From NCBI RefSeq assembly GCF_905147365.1, contig NC_056417.1, positions 2,750,501 to 2,814,500 of the forward strand: a stretch of 64,000 nt of DNA, read 5' to 3'. Origin of the DNA: Aricia agestis (lineage: Eukaryota > Arthropoda > Insecta > Lepidoptera > Lycaenidae). The position numbers were made by a program, and so were the translations under genes. The notes below the pieces were generated by a model. That model did no database searches. It saw nothing but the letters and a program-made list of their open reading frames with translations, and had not been told where the DNA came from. Shown in pieces: positions 1 to 10,700 of this stretch (its first letter is position 1; every line of letters starts with the position of its first letter).

Positions 1-167
1 AGGACAATCTTTCAGCACCAACAACGAACCACTGTTCCACCTAACTACAATAGATGTAGAGCAAATGACACTATTAGGCCAAATACTATTACAAAGTATG
101 TACTGTATGTATTGTATTGTAAAAACAACATTCTTGTATCTTTCCTGTTACTGCAGATAGTAAAATC

Positions 168-621
168 GGCCAAGTGCGAGTCGGACTCGCGCTTGAAAGA
201 TTCCATACCGTTATAGAGCAAAAATAGACTAAAATTTGTCTTTTTTGTATGGGAAATATTAAATTTAAATTTTTATTTTATTTTAATATTATTATTAATT
301 ATTGAAGTGGACATATAATTAGGGCTTTTGTGAAAGTATGAAATGCCTACTTGTTGCCATTATTGATATCGAGCAACAAAGGCCAAAAAAATCACGTTTG
401 TTGTATGGGAGCCCCCCTTAAATATTAATTTTATTTTGTTTTTAGTATTTCTTGTTATAGCGGCAACAGATATACATAATCTGTGAAAATTTTAGAAGTC
501 TAGCTATAGCGGTTCTTGAGATACAGCCTGGAGACAGACAGACGGACGGACGGATAGACGGACAGACTTCGAAATCTCAGTAATAGGGTTCCGTTTTTAC
601 CCTTTGGGTACGGAACCCTAA
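168..621 (+). repeat. Lepidopteran dispersed repeat (family A)
   Basis: Starts with ggccaagtgcgagtcggact and ends with a GACAGACGGACGG-type tract followed by gggttccgtttttaccc and tacggaaccctaaaaa. Related pieces lie at 16250-16800, 47100-47215, about 45655-46350 (split by a SINE) and 62900-63212. I recognise it as a very common lepidopteran interspersed repeat; its class is not clear from sequence alone. It lies in the intron before the first visible LRR-gene exon. Confidence 0.75.
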
Positions 622-847
622 AAAATTATCACATAACATCAGGCGAGGCGTATGTTCGGTTGGCTTTTATATCAGAAAAATTGATTCATAGCCCATAGGC
701 AGATTGCGGACTTTCGTAATTTGGTCGACTAAAAGTAGTACTTCCTTATTCGATGCAGTTACTATTATAATTAACCTATTCAATACAAAAAAAATCCATA
801 AAATATCTGTGTAAACAAAATATCTATTAAAATTCTTCGATTTTCAG

Positions 848-3800
848 GTCCTAAACATTGGAGGTAACCAACTCAAAGAATTCTACATCGAGAAGAAGTT
901 ACCAAAACTGTTCATCTTAGATTTATCATACAATCTTTTGTCTGACGTGCCGAAATGTTTCACCAGCCAGACTTTTCCGAATCTAGAAGAGTTGAGACTT
1001 GATGGGAATCCTATGGAGAGTATTTACTTCAAGAACATAATTGCCTTAAAAACTTTGTATATGAATGATATGAGTAAACTCTCTGTAGTCGAAGATAAAG
1101 CGTTCAGCAATGTCATTGGGAGAAATGATGACTTATTCGCCAAGAACTGTTTCTCTCTCTTTCTCTCCAACTGTGCGGGACTGAAAGAGATACAGGAGGG
1201 GGCTTTTGACGGTACTTCGTTGTGTGCGGTAAGTAGAATATTTATTTATTGTGAAACTAATACAAGTTAGTTTCACAATAAATAAATATAAAAAAATCTC
1301 AGTTAAAATCACACTTCACGGCAGTAAAGCGACATCCATACTAACATTATAAACGCGAAAGTGTGTCTATCTGTCTATCTGTTACCTCTTAACGCCCAAA
1401 CCGCTGAACCGATTTTGCTGAAATTTGGTAAGGAGATACTTTCTGTCCCGGACGTAGGATACTTTTATCCCAGACAAATGTACAATTTCCACGCAATAAA
1501 CTAATTCCGGAGTTGCGGGCGCCATCCAGCGAAACATAAGCGCAATTTGCGTCCATGTACGCATTTCCGTACGCAATTTGCGTGTACGCTATCAAAGCAT
1601 GTCGTTATTAGCGATTGACTTTGATTTTCATCCACTATTTTCTTCCTGCTCAATTGAAAAAAAAGAGTGTAAATTAATGAATATTTTCAGCTAGACATAA
1701 GCAGCAACAGTCTGACAGGGTTGTCCAAAACCCTTCTAGACTGGAGTACGGTGGACAGTGTGAATCTACAGAACAACCCGTGGCATTGCAGCTGTGATCT
1801 GCAATGGGTTATTGACGATTTGCTGCCCAAGCTGTATAAAGTTAATTCGAGACTGTTAACTGAGTTGAGGTATGTGGATTTTCATCATCAATTTTAAGAA
1901 ATGAGGGTATTTAAGTTCGTGACATATTAACAGCTGGTATGCCACGACGATCGGCACGAAAGACATAGGGCCTACGTCTTGTCCTGCAGCACCTGGCGGA
2001 GCTAGATAAACACGAGTATATCGGGTCCGCCCTCTAGCGGCAAATGAAATATCAAAAAGACCCTCATTTTAAAAACATTATAAAATATTTTTTAGTCAAA
2101 TTGGTAATTCTAACGGACATATTAATAAAATAATACGTTAATTAATACGTTCCGATACGTTAAGTCATTTGACAACCGTTGTGTTAATATTTTATTAATA
2201 AGAAAGTATTTTTAATTAGCTCTTAAACGGTAATAACATTATGTTTTATCTTGCGCTTGCGCTTTTGCGTCGGCTGGCGGCATTTCTTATGATGTGTTGT
2301 TTCAGATGCGGCTCTCCTCGGGCTTTCTCTGGTCTGCGGCTGATACACTGGTACAACTGGACTGAGCAGGCCATGTGCGGGGAAGATTATACATCGCACA
2401 GCACTTACATGGTACGTTATACACTTTTTTTTTAAATTAAATAAAGGGGCAAACGAGCAAACGGGTCACCTGATGGTAAGCAACTACCGTCGCCCATGGA
2501 CACTCGCAACATCAGAAGAGCTGCAGGTGCGTTGCCGGCCTTTTAAGAGGGAATACGCTCTTTTCTTGAAGGTTTGCAGGTCGTATAGGTCCGGAAATAC
2601 TGCCGGTGACAGTTCGTTCCAGAGTTTTACAGTGCGCGGCAGAAAGTTACGCGAAAAACGCACTGTGGAAGACCACTCATCAAGGTGATGAGGATGGTAT
2701 GTTTTTCGCGTGGGACGATAGCCAAAAGTTACAGGTGGTATGATTCCGAACAATTCCTCAGAGCACTCCCCGTGATACAACCGATAGAGGGTGCAGAGTG
2801 AAGCTACATCTCGGCGTAATTCCAAGGGGTCCAAGCTGTTTGAAACACTATGACAGTCAACAATTCGAGCGGCCCTTCGTTGGATACGATCCAGAGGGAG
2901 CAGTTGGTATTTTGGCGCCCCTGCCCAGAGATGAGAACAATATTCCATATGAGGCTGAACCTGCGCCTTGTATAAGAGTTGTAGGCGTTGGTCCGGACTG
3001 AAGTACTGTCTCGCCCTATTAAGAACACCAAGCTTCTTCAAGGCTAATTTGGCCTTACCCTCTAGATGGTATCGGAACTGGACTTCGCTCGATATGTTGA
3101 CGCCCAGTATCTCAATGCTAGGGGAGATGGTTAAAGATGTGCCCTCGAAACGATGATATACGACCATTGGTGACTTTTTAGTGGTGAACGCGCAGACTCA
3201 CTCACAGTCTTGGCGGGGTAAAATTGGACCAAGTTACGTCTACCCCATTCAGAGACCTTATCCAATGAATTCTCCACCTTAGACACAAGTTCGTTTCGAC
3301 TCTCAGTGACATTTTGCCGAGAAATATTAGGGGAGCCGGTATATACAGCATAACCTGTACTATCATCCGCATAGCAATGAATGCCGTTGTTTTTGTGACA
3401 TGTCATTGATATGCAGTATGAATAGAGTAGGCGATAGCACACAGCCCTGAGGGACACCAGCATCAACAGACTGAGTTTCCGAGCATTCGCCGTCAACTAC
3501 GACCGTTATGCTTCTGTCTGCTAAGAAACTAGTGACCCACTTACATAATTTATCGGGCAGCCCGTATGATGGAAGCTTTGATAGCAGCGCTTTATGCCAA
3601 ACCCGATCAAAGGCCTTCGCAATGTCCAAACTAACAGCCAATGCCTCTCCCTTCGACTCAATTGCCTGAGCCCAACGATGAGTCAGGTATGCTAAGAGAT
3701 CACCAGCCGAGCGACCCTTACGATACCCGTATTGTTTGTCGCTTAGTAATCCCTGACCGTCCAAGTATCGAAGAAGCTGGCTATTGGTAATGGATTCCAT

Positions 3801-5348
3801 TATCTTCGAGAAGAGAGAGGTTATAGCGATTGGTCTGTAGTTGGAAGGATTTGAGCGATCACCTTTTTTGGGGATCGGGTGCACCAAGGCTGTCTTCCAG
3901 GAAGCCGGGACGATGCCAGTTGAATAGGAGAGCCGAAAAAGACGCGTCAAGACCGGAGCCAACTCTGGAGCACACTTTTTCAACACAATAGACGGGATTC
4001 CGTCAGGCCCACTCGACTTTTGGATATCAAGGGGACGGAGGGCTTTTCGCACTGAGCGCTGATGAAACCGAGTATCCGACATGATGCTCGTGCATCGCGG
4101 TATGGTCGGCGGTTTCTGCCCCCCGTCATCCAGGGTCGAGTTTGACGCAAAGAGCTTGCCCAGAAGATCGGCTTTGTGTTTTGCGTCCTGGGCCAACGAT
4201 CCATTTCCTACGTGTAGGGATGGTAGGGTTGGCTTGCAGAAATTTCCTTCAATAGCTTTGGCCAGAGACCAGAATGCACGGGTTCCCGAGGGGAGGCGCT
4301 CAAGTCTCTTGCCAATTCTATTGACGTGCTGTTGCTTTGCCCGAGTAATCTCTTTCTTGAGGGACCTAGAGGCAAGATTGTACTCCTTTTTATATGTGCT
4401 GGTATTTAAATCCCGAGCAGACACTGCGTTGGCCCAGGATTGGTAAGCCTCCTGCTTCCGGCGAGAAGCTTTTTTGGGGGATGAACCAAACCAGGGGCGA
4501 AATCTGCCGCCAGTCGGCACTACAGAGATCGGAATGAAAAGTTCCATCCCCTGCATCACCACATCGGCAACAGAGTTGGCAGTGTTGTCGGGATCATCCG
4601 GCGAGAAGCACACGTGCCCCCTAGGATAGGATGCAAAAAACGACCGCATCCCATCCCAGTCTGCCGACTTGTAGTGCCACACACGACGGTATTTAACAGC
4701 ACTCTGTCTTAACACCGTCGTCGTCGTAGACTGACTATACTATCCTTCCTATTGATACAAATTAAGGAGACTGAGGAAATAAATATGATAATCTTAAAAG
4801 GACAAAAACATGATAGTTACACCGCAGTAAGCAGCTATTTGTTTCACAAAACATATAAGACCTGTAAGAGTGAAAGAGAAATATAGCTAATTTCTAATGT
4901 TGTCCCAGTTTTGGACTCCAAAATTACTATTCTGTAAGACTTTACTTACCTATGATGCAAAAAAAAAATTATCTAACGTCGTATTCTACTTTTTAAACGT
5001 TCATGCTTTGAGGTTATAATAGTTGATTGACTGTCTCCTGTAGAAGATGTATACTTACTTGTTAAAATTGCAGTTTAAAATGTTGCTATTGTTATTACAA
5101 ACTTAAAATCACTTCAACACTTCCAGATCGAACCCTCTCGGTCAGCAGGTCCGCAGGTGACAACCCTGACGCTAATCCTGGGCGGCTGCATCATAGTGTG
5201 TCTGTGTATCGCGACAGCCCTGGCCGTGTACCTCATCCGCAGTCGGCGGCGGCACCGCGTGCGCCAGGCCGCGCTCGCACGCCGCCGGCAGAGCGCCGCC
5301 GATAACAACGGCAACGGCGAACAGTTCACCGCACTGAATAAGGCGTAG
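848..5348 (+). CDS. Leucine-rich repeat transmembrane protein, C-terminal part (four exons)
   Basis: Four exons splice in frame: 848-1228, 1691-1869, 2306-2411 and 5127-5348 (stop TAG), giving the last 295 residues; earlier exons lie left of the window. The first exon holds leucine-rich repeats (LFILDLSYNLLSDVP, LEELRLDGNPMESIYF, then LDISSNSLTGL across the junction). Exons 2-3 form a cysteine-rich LRR C-terminal cap beginning NPWHCSCDLQWV, with later cysteines in RCGSP and AMCGED. The last exon encodes one hydrophobic segment (about 5163-5237) followed by an arginine-rich stop-transfer stretch and a short tail of about 35 residues ending in LNKA. This predicts a type I cell-surface protein with the repeats outside. 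The short tail has no signalling domain I recognise. The 2.7-kb last intron contains an antisense LINE. Ligand and subfamily cannot be told from this part. Confidence 0.85.
1338..1600 (+). repeat. Interspersed repeat fragment (family C)
   Basis: Contains actaacattataaacgcgaa, gtgtgtctatctgtctatctg and the 'cgctgaaccgattttgctgaaatttgg' type sequence common in lepidopteran genomes. Related copies: 11945-12225 (opposite strand), 32690-32890 and 50863-51010. It lies in an intron of the LRR gene. Confidence 0.7.
2436..4740 (-). mobile_element. Degenerate non-LTR retrotransposon (jockey-like LINE), 5'-truncated
   Basis: Minus-strand remnants of a LINE ORF2. Bases 4715 to about 3380 encode the reverse-transcriptase core, including SSGPDGIPS, NYRPIAITSLFSKIMES, a SLDIAKAFDRVWH motif and GVPQGCVLSPTLF. 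The frame then breaks; the YADD catalytic box (CYADDSTGYA) lies in another frame near 3370, and the tail (ILGVNISSE ... SLLKGRQRTCSSSD) lies in a third frame at 3167-2484. At least two frameshifts make this copy dead. No endonuclease domain is left. The 3' end reaches an A/T tract at 2424-2436. It is inserted antisense in the last intron of the LRR gene. Its terminal ~130 bp (2440-2570) is shared with short elements at 19162, 24217, 42945 and 46355. The clade is assigned by RT character only. Confidence 0.88.
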
Positions 5349-5420
5349 ACATCATAGAGAATGACATACATATTAGATCTATGATAATATCTACCATAGA
5401 CATGGTCACTAGGGTTAAAT

Positions 5421-5540
5421 CAACCGCAACGAGATGCATTTCTAAATTTGTACTGAATTGACAGATTTCAATTGCGTGAGACGTCTTGAAAATCTGTCAA
5501 ATCCATACTTTAGAAATGCATCTACGCGTCGCGTTGCGGT
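5421..5540. mobile_element. MITE-like inverted-repeat element
   Basis: Left arm ccgcaacgagatgcatttct is mirrored by agaaatgcatctacgcgtcgcgttgcgg on the right. The arms enclose about 70 bp with no ORF. The element lies in the 3' UTR or downstream flank of the LRR gene. Confidence 0.7.
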
Positions 5541-5740
5541 CTGAATCAACGGCGTAGATATCATAGACAAATAGATTAACAATAAGTCTATGGTCAAAAT
5601 TCAATTTGTACGTAATTCAAAGGGGAAAGTGTTTTTATGTTCCCTTTTGACGTTTGAACCTCTGAAAAGATTTAGATGGAATTTGTTATGGTCATATTTT
5701 TGGGTCCCTGGATGGGACAAATAATAATTTTATTGCTAAA

Positions 5741-6065
5741 CTAGCTGTCCCGGCAAACGTTTTTTTGCCGTATAAATTATATTTTGTAGTTGTAATGTTG
5801 TTCTTTATTATTTTATTATGAAGTGACTAAATAAGTATGGTAGCATGGCAACGTCCATCGCTATCCCGTTGCACAAACAATGGTCGGGGTCAGTCTCGAG
5901 TTGTAATAATTGACTATTATTTATTCAACAAATGCACTTATCAATATAAAAAGTACCCAGTAGCCGATTCTCAGACATACTGAATATGCATATAAAATTT
6001 GGTAAAAATCAGCAAAGCAGTTTCGGAGGAGTACGGTAACTAACATTGTGACACGAGAATTTTAT
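5741..6065 (+). repeat. Interspersed repeat (family B), copy 1
   Basis: Starts ctagctgtcccggcaaacgt and ends in gacacgagaattttatatat. A reverse-complement copy lies at 25443-25752, sharing the gtacccagtagccgattctc and ggacgttgccat-type segments. This is a known style of lepidopteran repeat with no coding capacity here. Confidence 0.8.
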
Positions 6066-7277
6066 ATATAAGATAAGAAGATAAAAAAGCAGTATAAATA
6101 ATATGTACGTAATCCACACCAAATATTGTATGCGAAAGTGTTTGTTACGTGTTCACGCTTAGCGATTGGTGAGCGCATTTAACGCAGAGTGAGAGGTAGC
6201 AAGGTTATATTATGCTTTGTAAGCTCGCTTCAAATACGTGATGAAAACCATCCTATTGATTAATTATTATTGGCGTTACTTAGATTTTAATTTTAAACCT
6301 ACGCAAACCCCTAGGAATGCCAATCAGAGGCTTTTCTGAAGTATGAATTCGTAAAGTGCTAATAATTGGGTAGTTCACCTCATATTAAATTATGTACTGT
6401 AAACAATTATTTTTTAGTTTAATAAGACTTGCTAATAATTTATATAGTATGTAACAGTTATTTGTAAATATGTTTTGTAAATACTATCACAATATAAAGG
6501 TTACGTTACTAATGTAATATACTGTATAACCAAACTGTAAAAAATGTTTTTTTGAAAATTTATATAATTCCAATGATGATAAAATATGTTAAGTTTTACT
6601 TTATGAATAAATAGTTTTTATGATAAAAGGAAGGATTTTATTAATGTAATAAAATTAAAAAGTATCCAAAGAAACAAATAAAACAGTTTCTAATAAACAA
6701 CATTTTATATTTGTATATATAAACGTTTATAAAACTACGATTATATTGCACATCTATGACTGCAAATGGGAGAAGGTTTAAGAACTTTAAAAATAATAAT
6801 CAGTCCAAGAGCAGGAGTAAGTAAGTTATAATTATATAATACAATATATACATTTTACTTCGTAAATACTTCATTCATAACTTTGTCTTTTACAATCTTT
6901 ATCTATAAGAATAATTACATATTTTGTCAATATTTCTATCACAGCTAATTTAGGTACCATTAAGGATAAAACAATTCATCTACACATAAATAAAATATAT
7001 TACATCTTATATGTAAATATGTTTGAGCCAAACATATACGTCAACTTAAATAAAAACTAAAAACGGTTTAAATAGTTGAATAAAAGTGTAGTCATTATGC
7101 CAATGTTTTACTTAAAAAACAATGTATAACGATTTGTGAAAATATTTTACTATGCAATATCATGCAAATAAAGGTATAGTAGTAGAAATACCTTTTTATA
7201 TAATAACACAGTATATAAGGGCCTGATCACACCGACGATACGGCAGATCGCCGCGCAATAGTTCCGCTAGTGTAAAT

Positions 7278-7535
7278 TCATGGGCGTACCGAGGGGGGGG
7301 GGCAGCCGCCCCCCCCTGGATCATGTTGACCTCCGTACTAAGTATATTATCTAGTACTTTTATCTATAAAAAATAAAATTAGAAAACGGATTCCTGCCAT
7401 TTGTTTGCAATAAAATATTTTTACAACTAAAAATTATTAATTTTTTATTCTTTATAAACACTTAGCTTATGAAAAATCTGATTCCCCCCAAGCCCCCCCC
7501 CCCCCCCCTGGCCCAGAACCTGGGTACGCCCATGA
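7278..7535. mobile_element. Terminal-inverted-repeat element with G/C homopolymer tracts
   Basis: Ends are tcatgggcgtacc and its complement ggtacgcccatga. The interior has a G9/C8 hairpin (7293-7318) and a C-tract of about 16 near 7494-7509. Flanks read agtgtaaa and agtgtaat, a likely 8-bp target duplication. No ORF. Confidence 0.7.
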
Positions 7536-7618
7536 GTGTAATATGCATAAAGTCCTAACATTGTTGTGGCACTTAAGACAGTCTACATTCCATGGAAGCG
7601 ATACAACTCGTTCGACTT

Positions 7619-7776
7619 ACAGTTCGACAAGGCTTTATTTGAACGTGTCGAGAAAAGGAACTAAACGCTTCTATCATAGAAAAACGTCATTTTTGACATG
7701 TGTTTGACAGTTCTCCTTTACCAGCAGCGCTCCCGTCAATGTCACCCACGTTCAAATAAAGCCTTGTCGAACTGTA
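7619..7776. mobile_element. MITE, 'acagttcgacaaggc' family, copy 1
   Basis: Terminal arms acagttcgacaaggctttat and its complement ending cttgtcgaactgt surround about 100 bp. A second copy is at 46942-47092 with the same ends and a shared interior (agaactgtcaaaaatgacgt-like). It sits just downstream of the SQOR stop codon, possibly in its 3' UTR. Confidence 0.85.
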
Positions 7777-7798
7777 GTTTACATTGTATGTATACTTT

Positions 7799-10700
7799 TT
7801 AATTACCGAATGGATTGATGATTTTTCTCACAAACTCTGGTCCGTGATACCGGCCTTTCAGCAGGAAGTTCCAATACAGGAACGGGAATAGGTCCTTCTT
7901 CATGTAGTAGCTTATCACCCTTTCTTTGGCCTGAAAAAGACAAATAGATGTTAATATGTACACATTTGCATAAATACTTTGACAGATAACTCTCAGACAT
8001 ATTCTGGATGGCCTGCATTTCGTGATTCGTCACATTGGTAGAAAATTAGTTATAGAATAATATGGTTATATTGATTTACTACTATTTTTTTATTAAGAAT
8101 TTTAAAACTCAAAGTGGTGTTATGTTCTACTTGGCTAATTAAAAAAACAAATGTCCTACGTTGACAGTGACAGCTGCCATAGAGTATAGAGCGCAGAGGG
8201 CGGACCACAGATTTAGATAAACGGACTGAGCATTGCTCAGTCCGTTTGTTCAGTGAGCAATATAAATTGACTACGTACCGCCGCGCTGTCTCTGTCAGGT
8301 TATCAACTGACAGTGACAGCCGCCATAGAGTATAGAGCGCGGACTGACCTGGTTCATGGGCAGCGTCTCGTGCGGCACGCTATCGTACAGGAACTCGGCC
8401 ATGATGCAGGTGCGGTAGGACGTGACGAGCGGGCACGCGCCGTACCCGTCGTACCGTCGCGAGCCCTGGCCGCCGCTCATCGTGCTCAGTAGGTTGTGTT
8501 CCACTACTAGACTCTGTTTGGCTGGGAAATAAAAATAAAAAAAAGATGTCGCATACTTTTTAAACTAACCTCCATATAGGAGCAACCAGTATACAAAAAA
8601 GGAATTGTTCACGCTGCGCATACATCAAATATCGCTCAGCGGGACTCGAAACGGACTGCTCAGTGTTCGATTTTTGGATCAGACTTTTATAGAACGCTAT
8701 TAGACAGTGACATGTTTAAGGTAGACATTTGCTTTGAGTCTGTCTTGAGACCCACTAGCTCTTGGGAGCACCTTCGAAAAAGTTAAATTCGTTCTCTAAA
8801 GGCGATCGCACATTTCCCAGCACGCACGCGCCGTACGCATTTTAACATTCGTTGTATGAAATGATATGAAACCTCGCACATTCGTCCGCTTCGTACGCGC
8901 CGCATTTCGTGTACTATGCGGTACGTTCGGCGCGTACGGTGCGGACAAATGTGCGATCAACTTAATATCACAAAATACTTACACACAGCGGCAGCGGTCT
9001 TGCTGTTCGGCGTATCCGTACAATCGCCAATACCGTATATGTTCGGGTATTTTGTATGTTGTAGCGAGTACTTGTCTACGGTGACGAAACCACAATCGTT
9101 GACGACGTCTCCGGCGTTCTGTAGAAAGTCCGGCGTGCGCATCGGCGGAGTCGCGTGTAAGATGTCGTAGGGTAGAGTTAGATCCTGTGAAATATATTTT
9201 AATAAGTTAAATACAAGAAAGTCAAAGTATAGCTCTTATGATTTAAGAGTTTTTAGTCATACCTATTACCTACTGTTTAGTATTGCCATAGAAAGGGAAA
9301 CACAGAGGAATATACAAAGTGACAGATTGACAATTAAATTATATTTGTCATTTTGTCGCTAATATCAGCTGCTATTCCTTTGCATTGATACGTTACGTAA
9401 CACGACCTCTCCTTTCACTTCAACTACCTTTCTGTACCCTTGATTTGCATTAAAACGTTAATAAGACCCTACTCCTCCCAAAACTGTGTTTCGTTTTATT
9501 TGAACATACCTTCTCAGTATCCAAATTGACAAACTTTGCCTCCTTCCTGTCAGGGCGGATCTCCCTCAGCACGGTGCGGTAGTTGACGTTGATGTTGCGG
9601 TCTTTCACGACCTTCATGAGTGCATCCGCGTACTTCTTCACACCGAATATCACCGGGAGACACGTGTTGTATGTAAGTTCTGATTTATTGCGTACGCCAA
9701 TCTGGAAAGAACATAGTTGAAGTATGATTCTGCTATCTTAACACAATCAGAATACAAGTAACAAAATTGTATTCTCATGAAATATTAATGTCGTTGGTTA
9801 CACATTTCACGAAACTTAAATGTTAAATTTATATTTTGGTAAAACCTTTTTTTTCCACCGGGTGCCGCCGCGATGTCGTGACATGTCACGCCACGTCTTC
9901 TCGCAGTGATCAGGGCTTAGTTTATTGCATCCATACATGTTTCTAAGCTGTCCAATGCTTTTAGGGCGAGACGGCACTAAGGGCCGCCTACACCGGAATG
10001 GCCATGTATAATAATAATGAAGTACTGTATTATAGACACGGACGCCTCCGTGGTCTAGTGGTATAGAGCGCGGCTCTTGACTCGTAGGTCGTGGGTTCGA
10101 TTCCCGCGTTGGAAACATGTTATTTCCAAGTTTGGTTAGGAAAATGCAGGCTGATCACCTAATTGTCTGACAAGTAAGATGATCCATGCGTCGGATGGGC
10201 ATGGATCCTGCGCCTAATCTCTCGCCAGTCGTGTCGGTCTTCCGTCCCACTGGGTTATGAGAGTAAAGGAATAGAGAGTGCTCTTGTGTACTGCGCACAC
10301 ACTTGGGCACTATAAAATTACTCCTGCGTAGCTGGCCTGGTTTCAATGAAACCGGTCACCGTCACCGAAAACCGGTGTGGGACCTATTATTATTATAATA
10401 ATGAAGATAAAGTTTAAAATCACATGACACTTAAAGTGCTCGCCTCGCCGCTGCCATTCCGGTGTGGCGCGGCCCTAAAGCGACACTACTTCACGTATCA
10501 TAGAATTAACGTTTTATAAACTTCAATTCTATGGAAGGTAAAGTGTCGCGTTGCGTAGCAGCCTTGTAGTGTCGCTCAGTGCGGTCTCACCTTTAGAAGC
10601 ATATGGATCTAATTTAAAGTTTTTGGCGTTTAGTAGGACAGTATAACTATCTACTAAGCGCAAAGCCTAAATAAACTGCTGGCCTAACAAATACACCTCA

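Larger units (their letters stand above)
5349..7277. other. LRR-gene 3' UTR and AT-rich intergenic DNA
   Basis: Follows the LRR stop codon. Several AATAAA signals occur, for example at 6606-6611, so the transcript may end near 6.6 kb. A MITE (5421-5540) and a family B repeat (5741-6065) are listed separately. I see no coding potential in the rest. Confidence 0.5.

Noticed and set aside
10044..10116. tRNA gene (also 45689-45761)
   Set aside because: A and B boxes are present, but the acceptor stem pairs poorly, a conserved 250-base body follows, and target duplications flank the whole. This is a tRNA-derived SINE, not a tRNA gene.
9816..10118. 100-codon minus-strand ORF starting MFPTRESNPRPTSQEPRS
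   Set aside because: Its start is the complement of the SINE tRNA-like head and its end is the broken SQOR exon copy, so it is a composite of known features.
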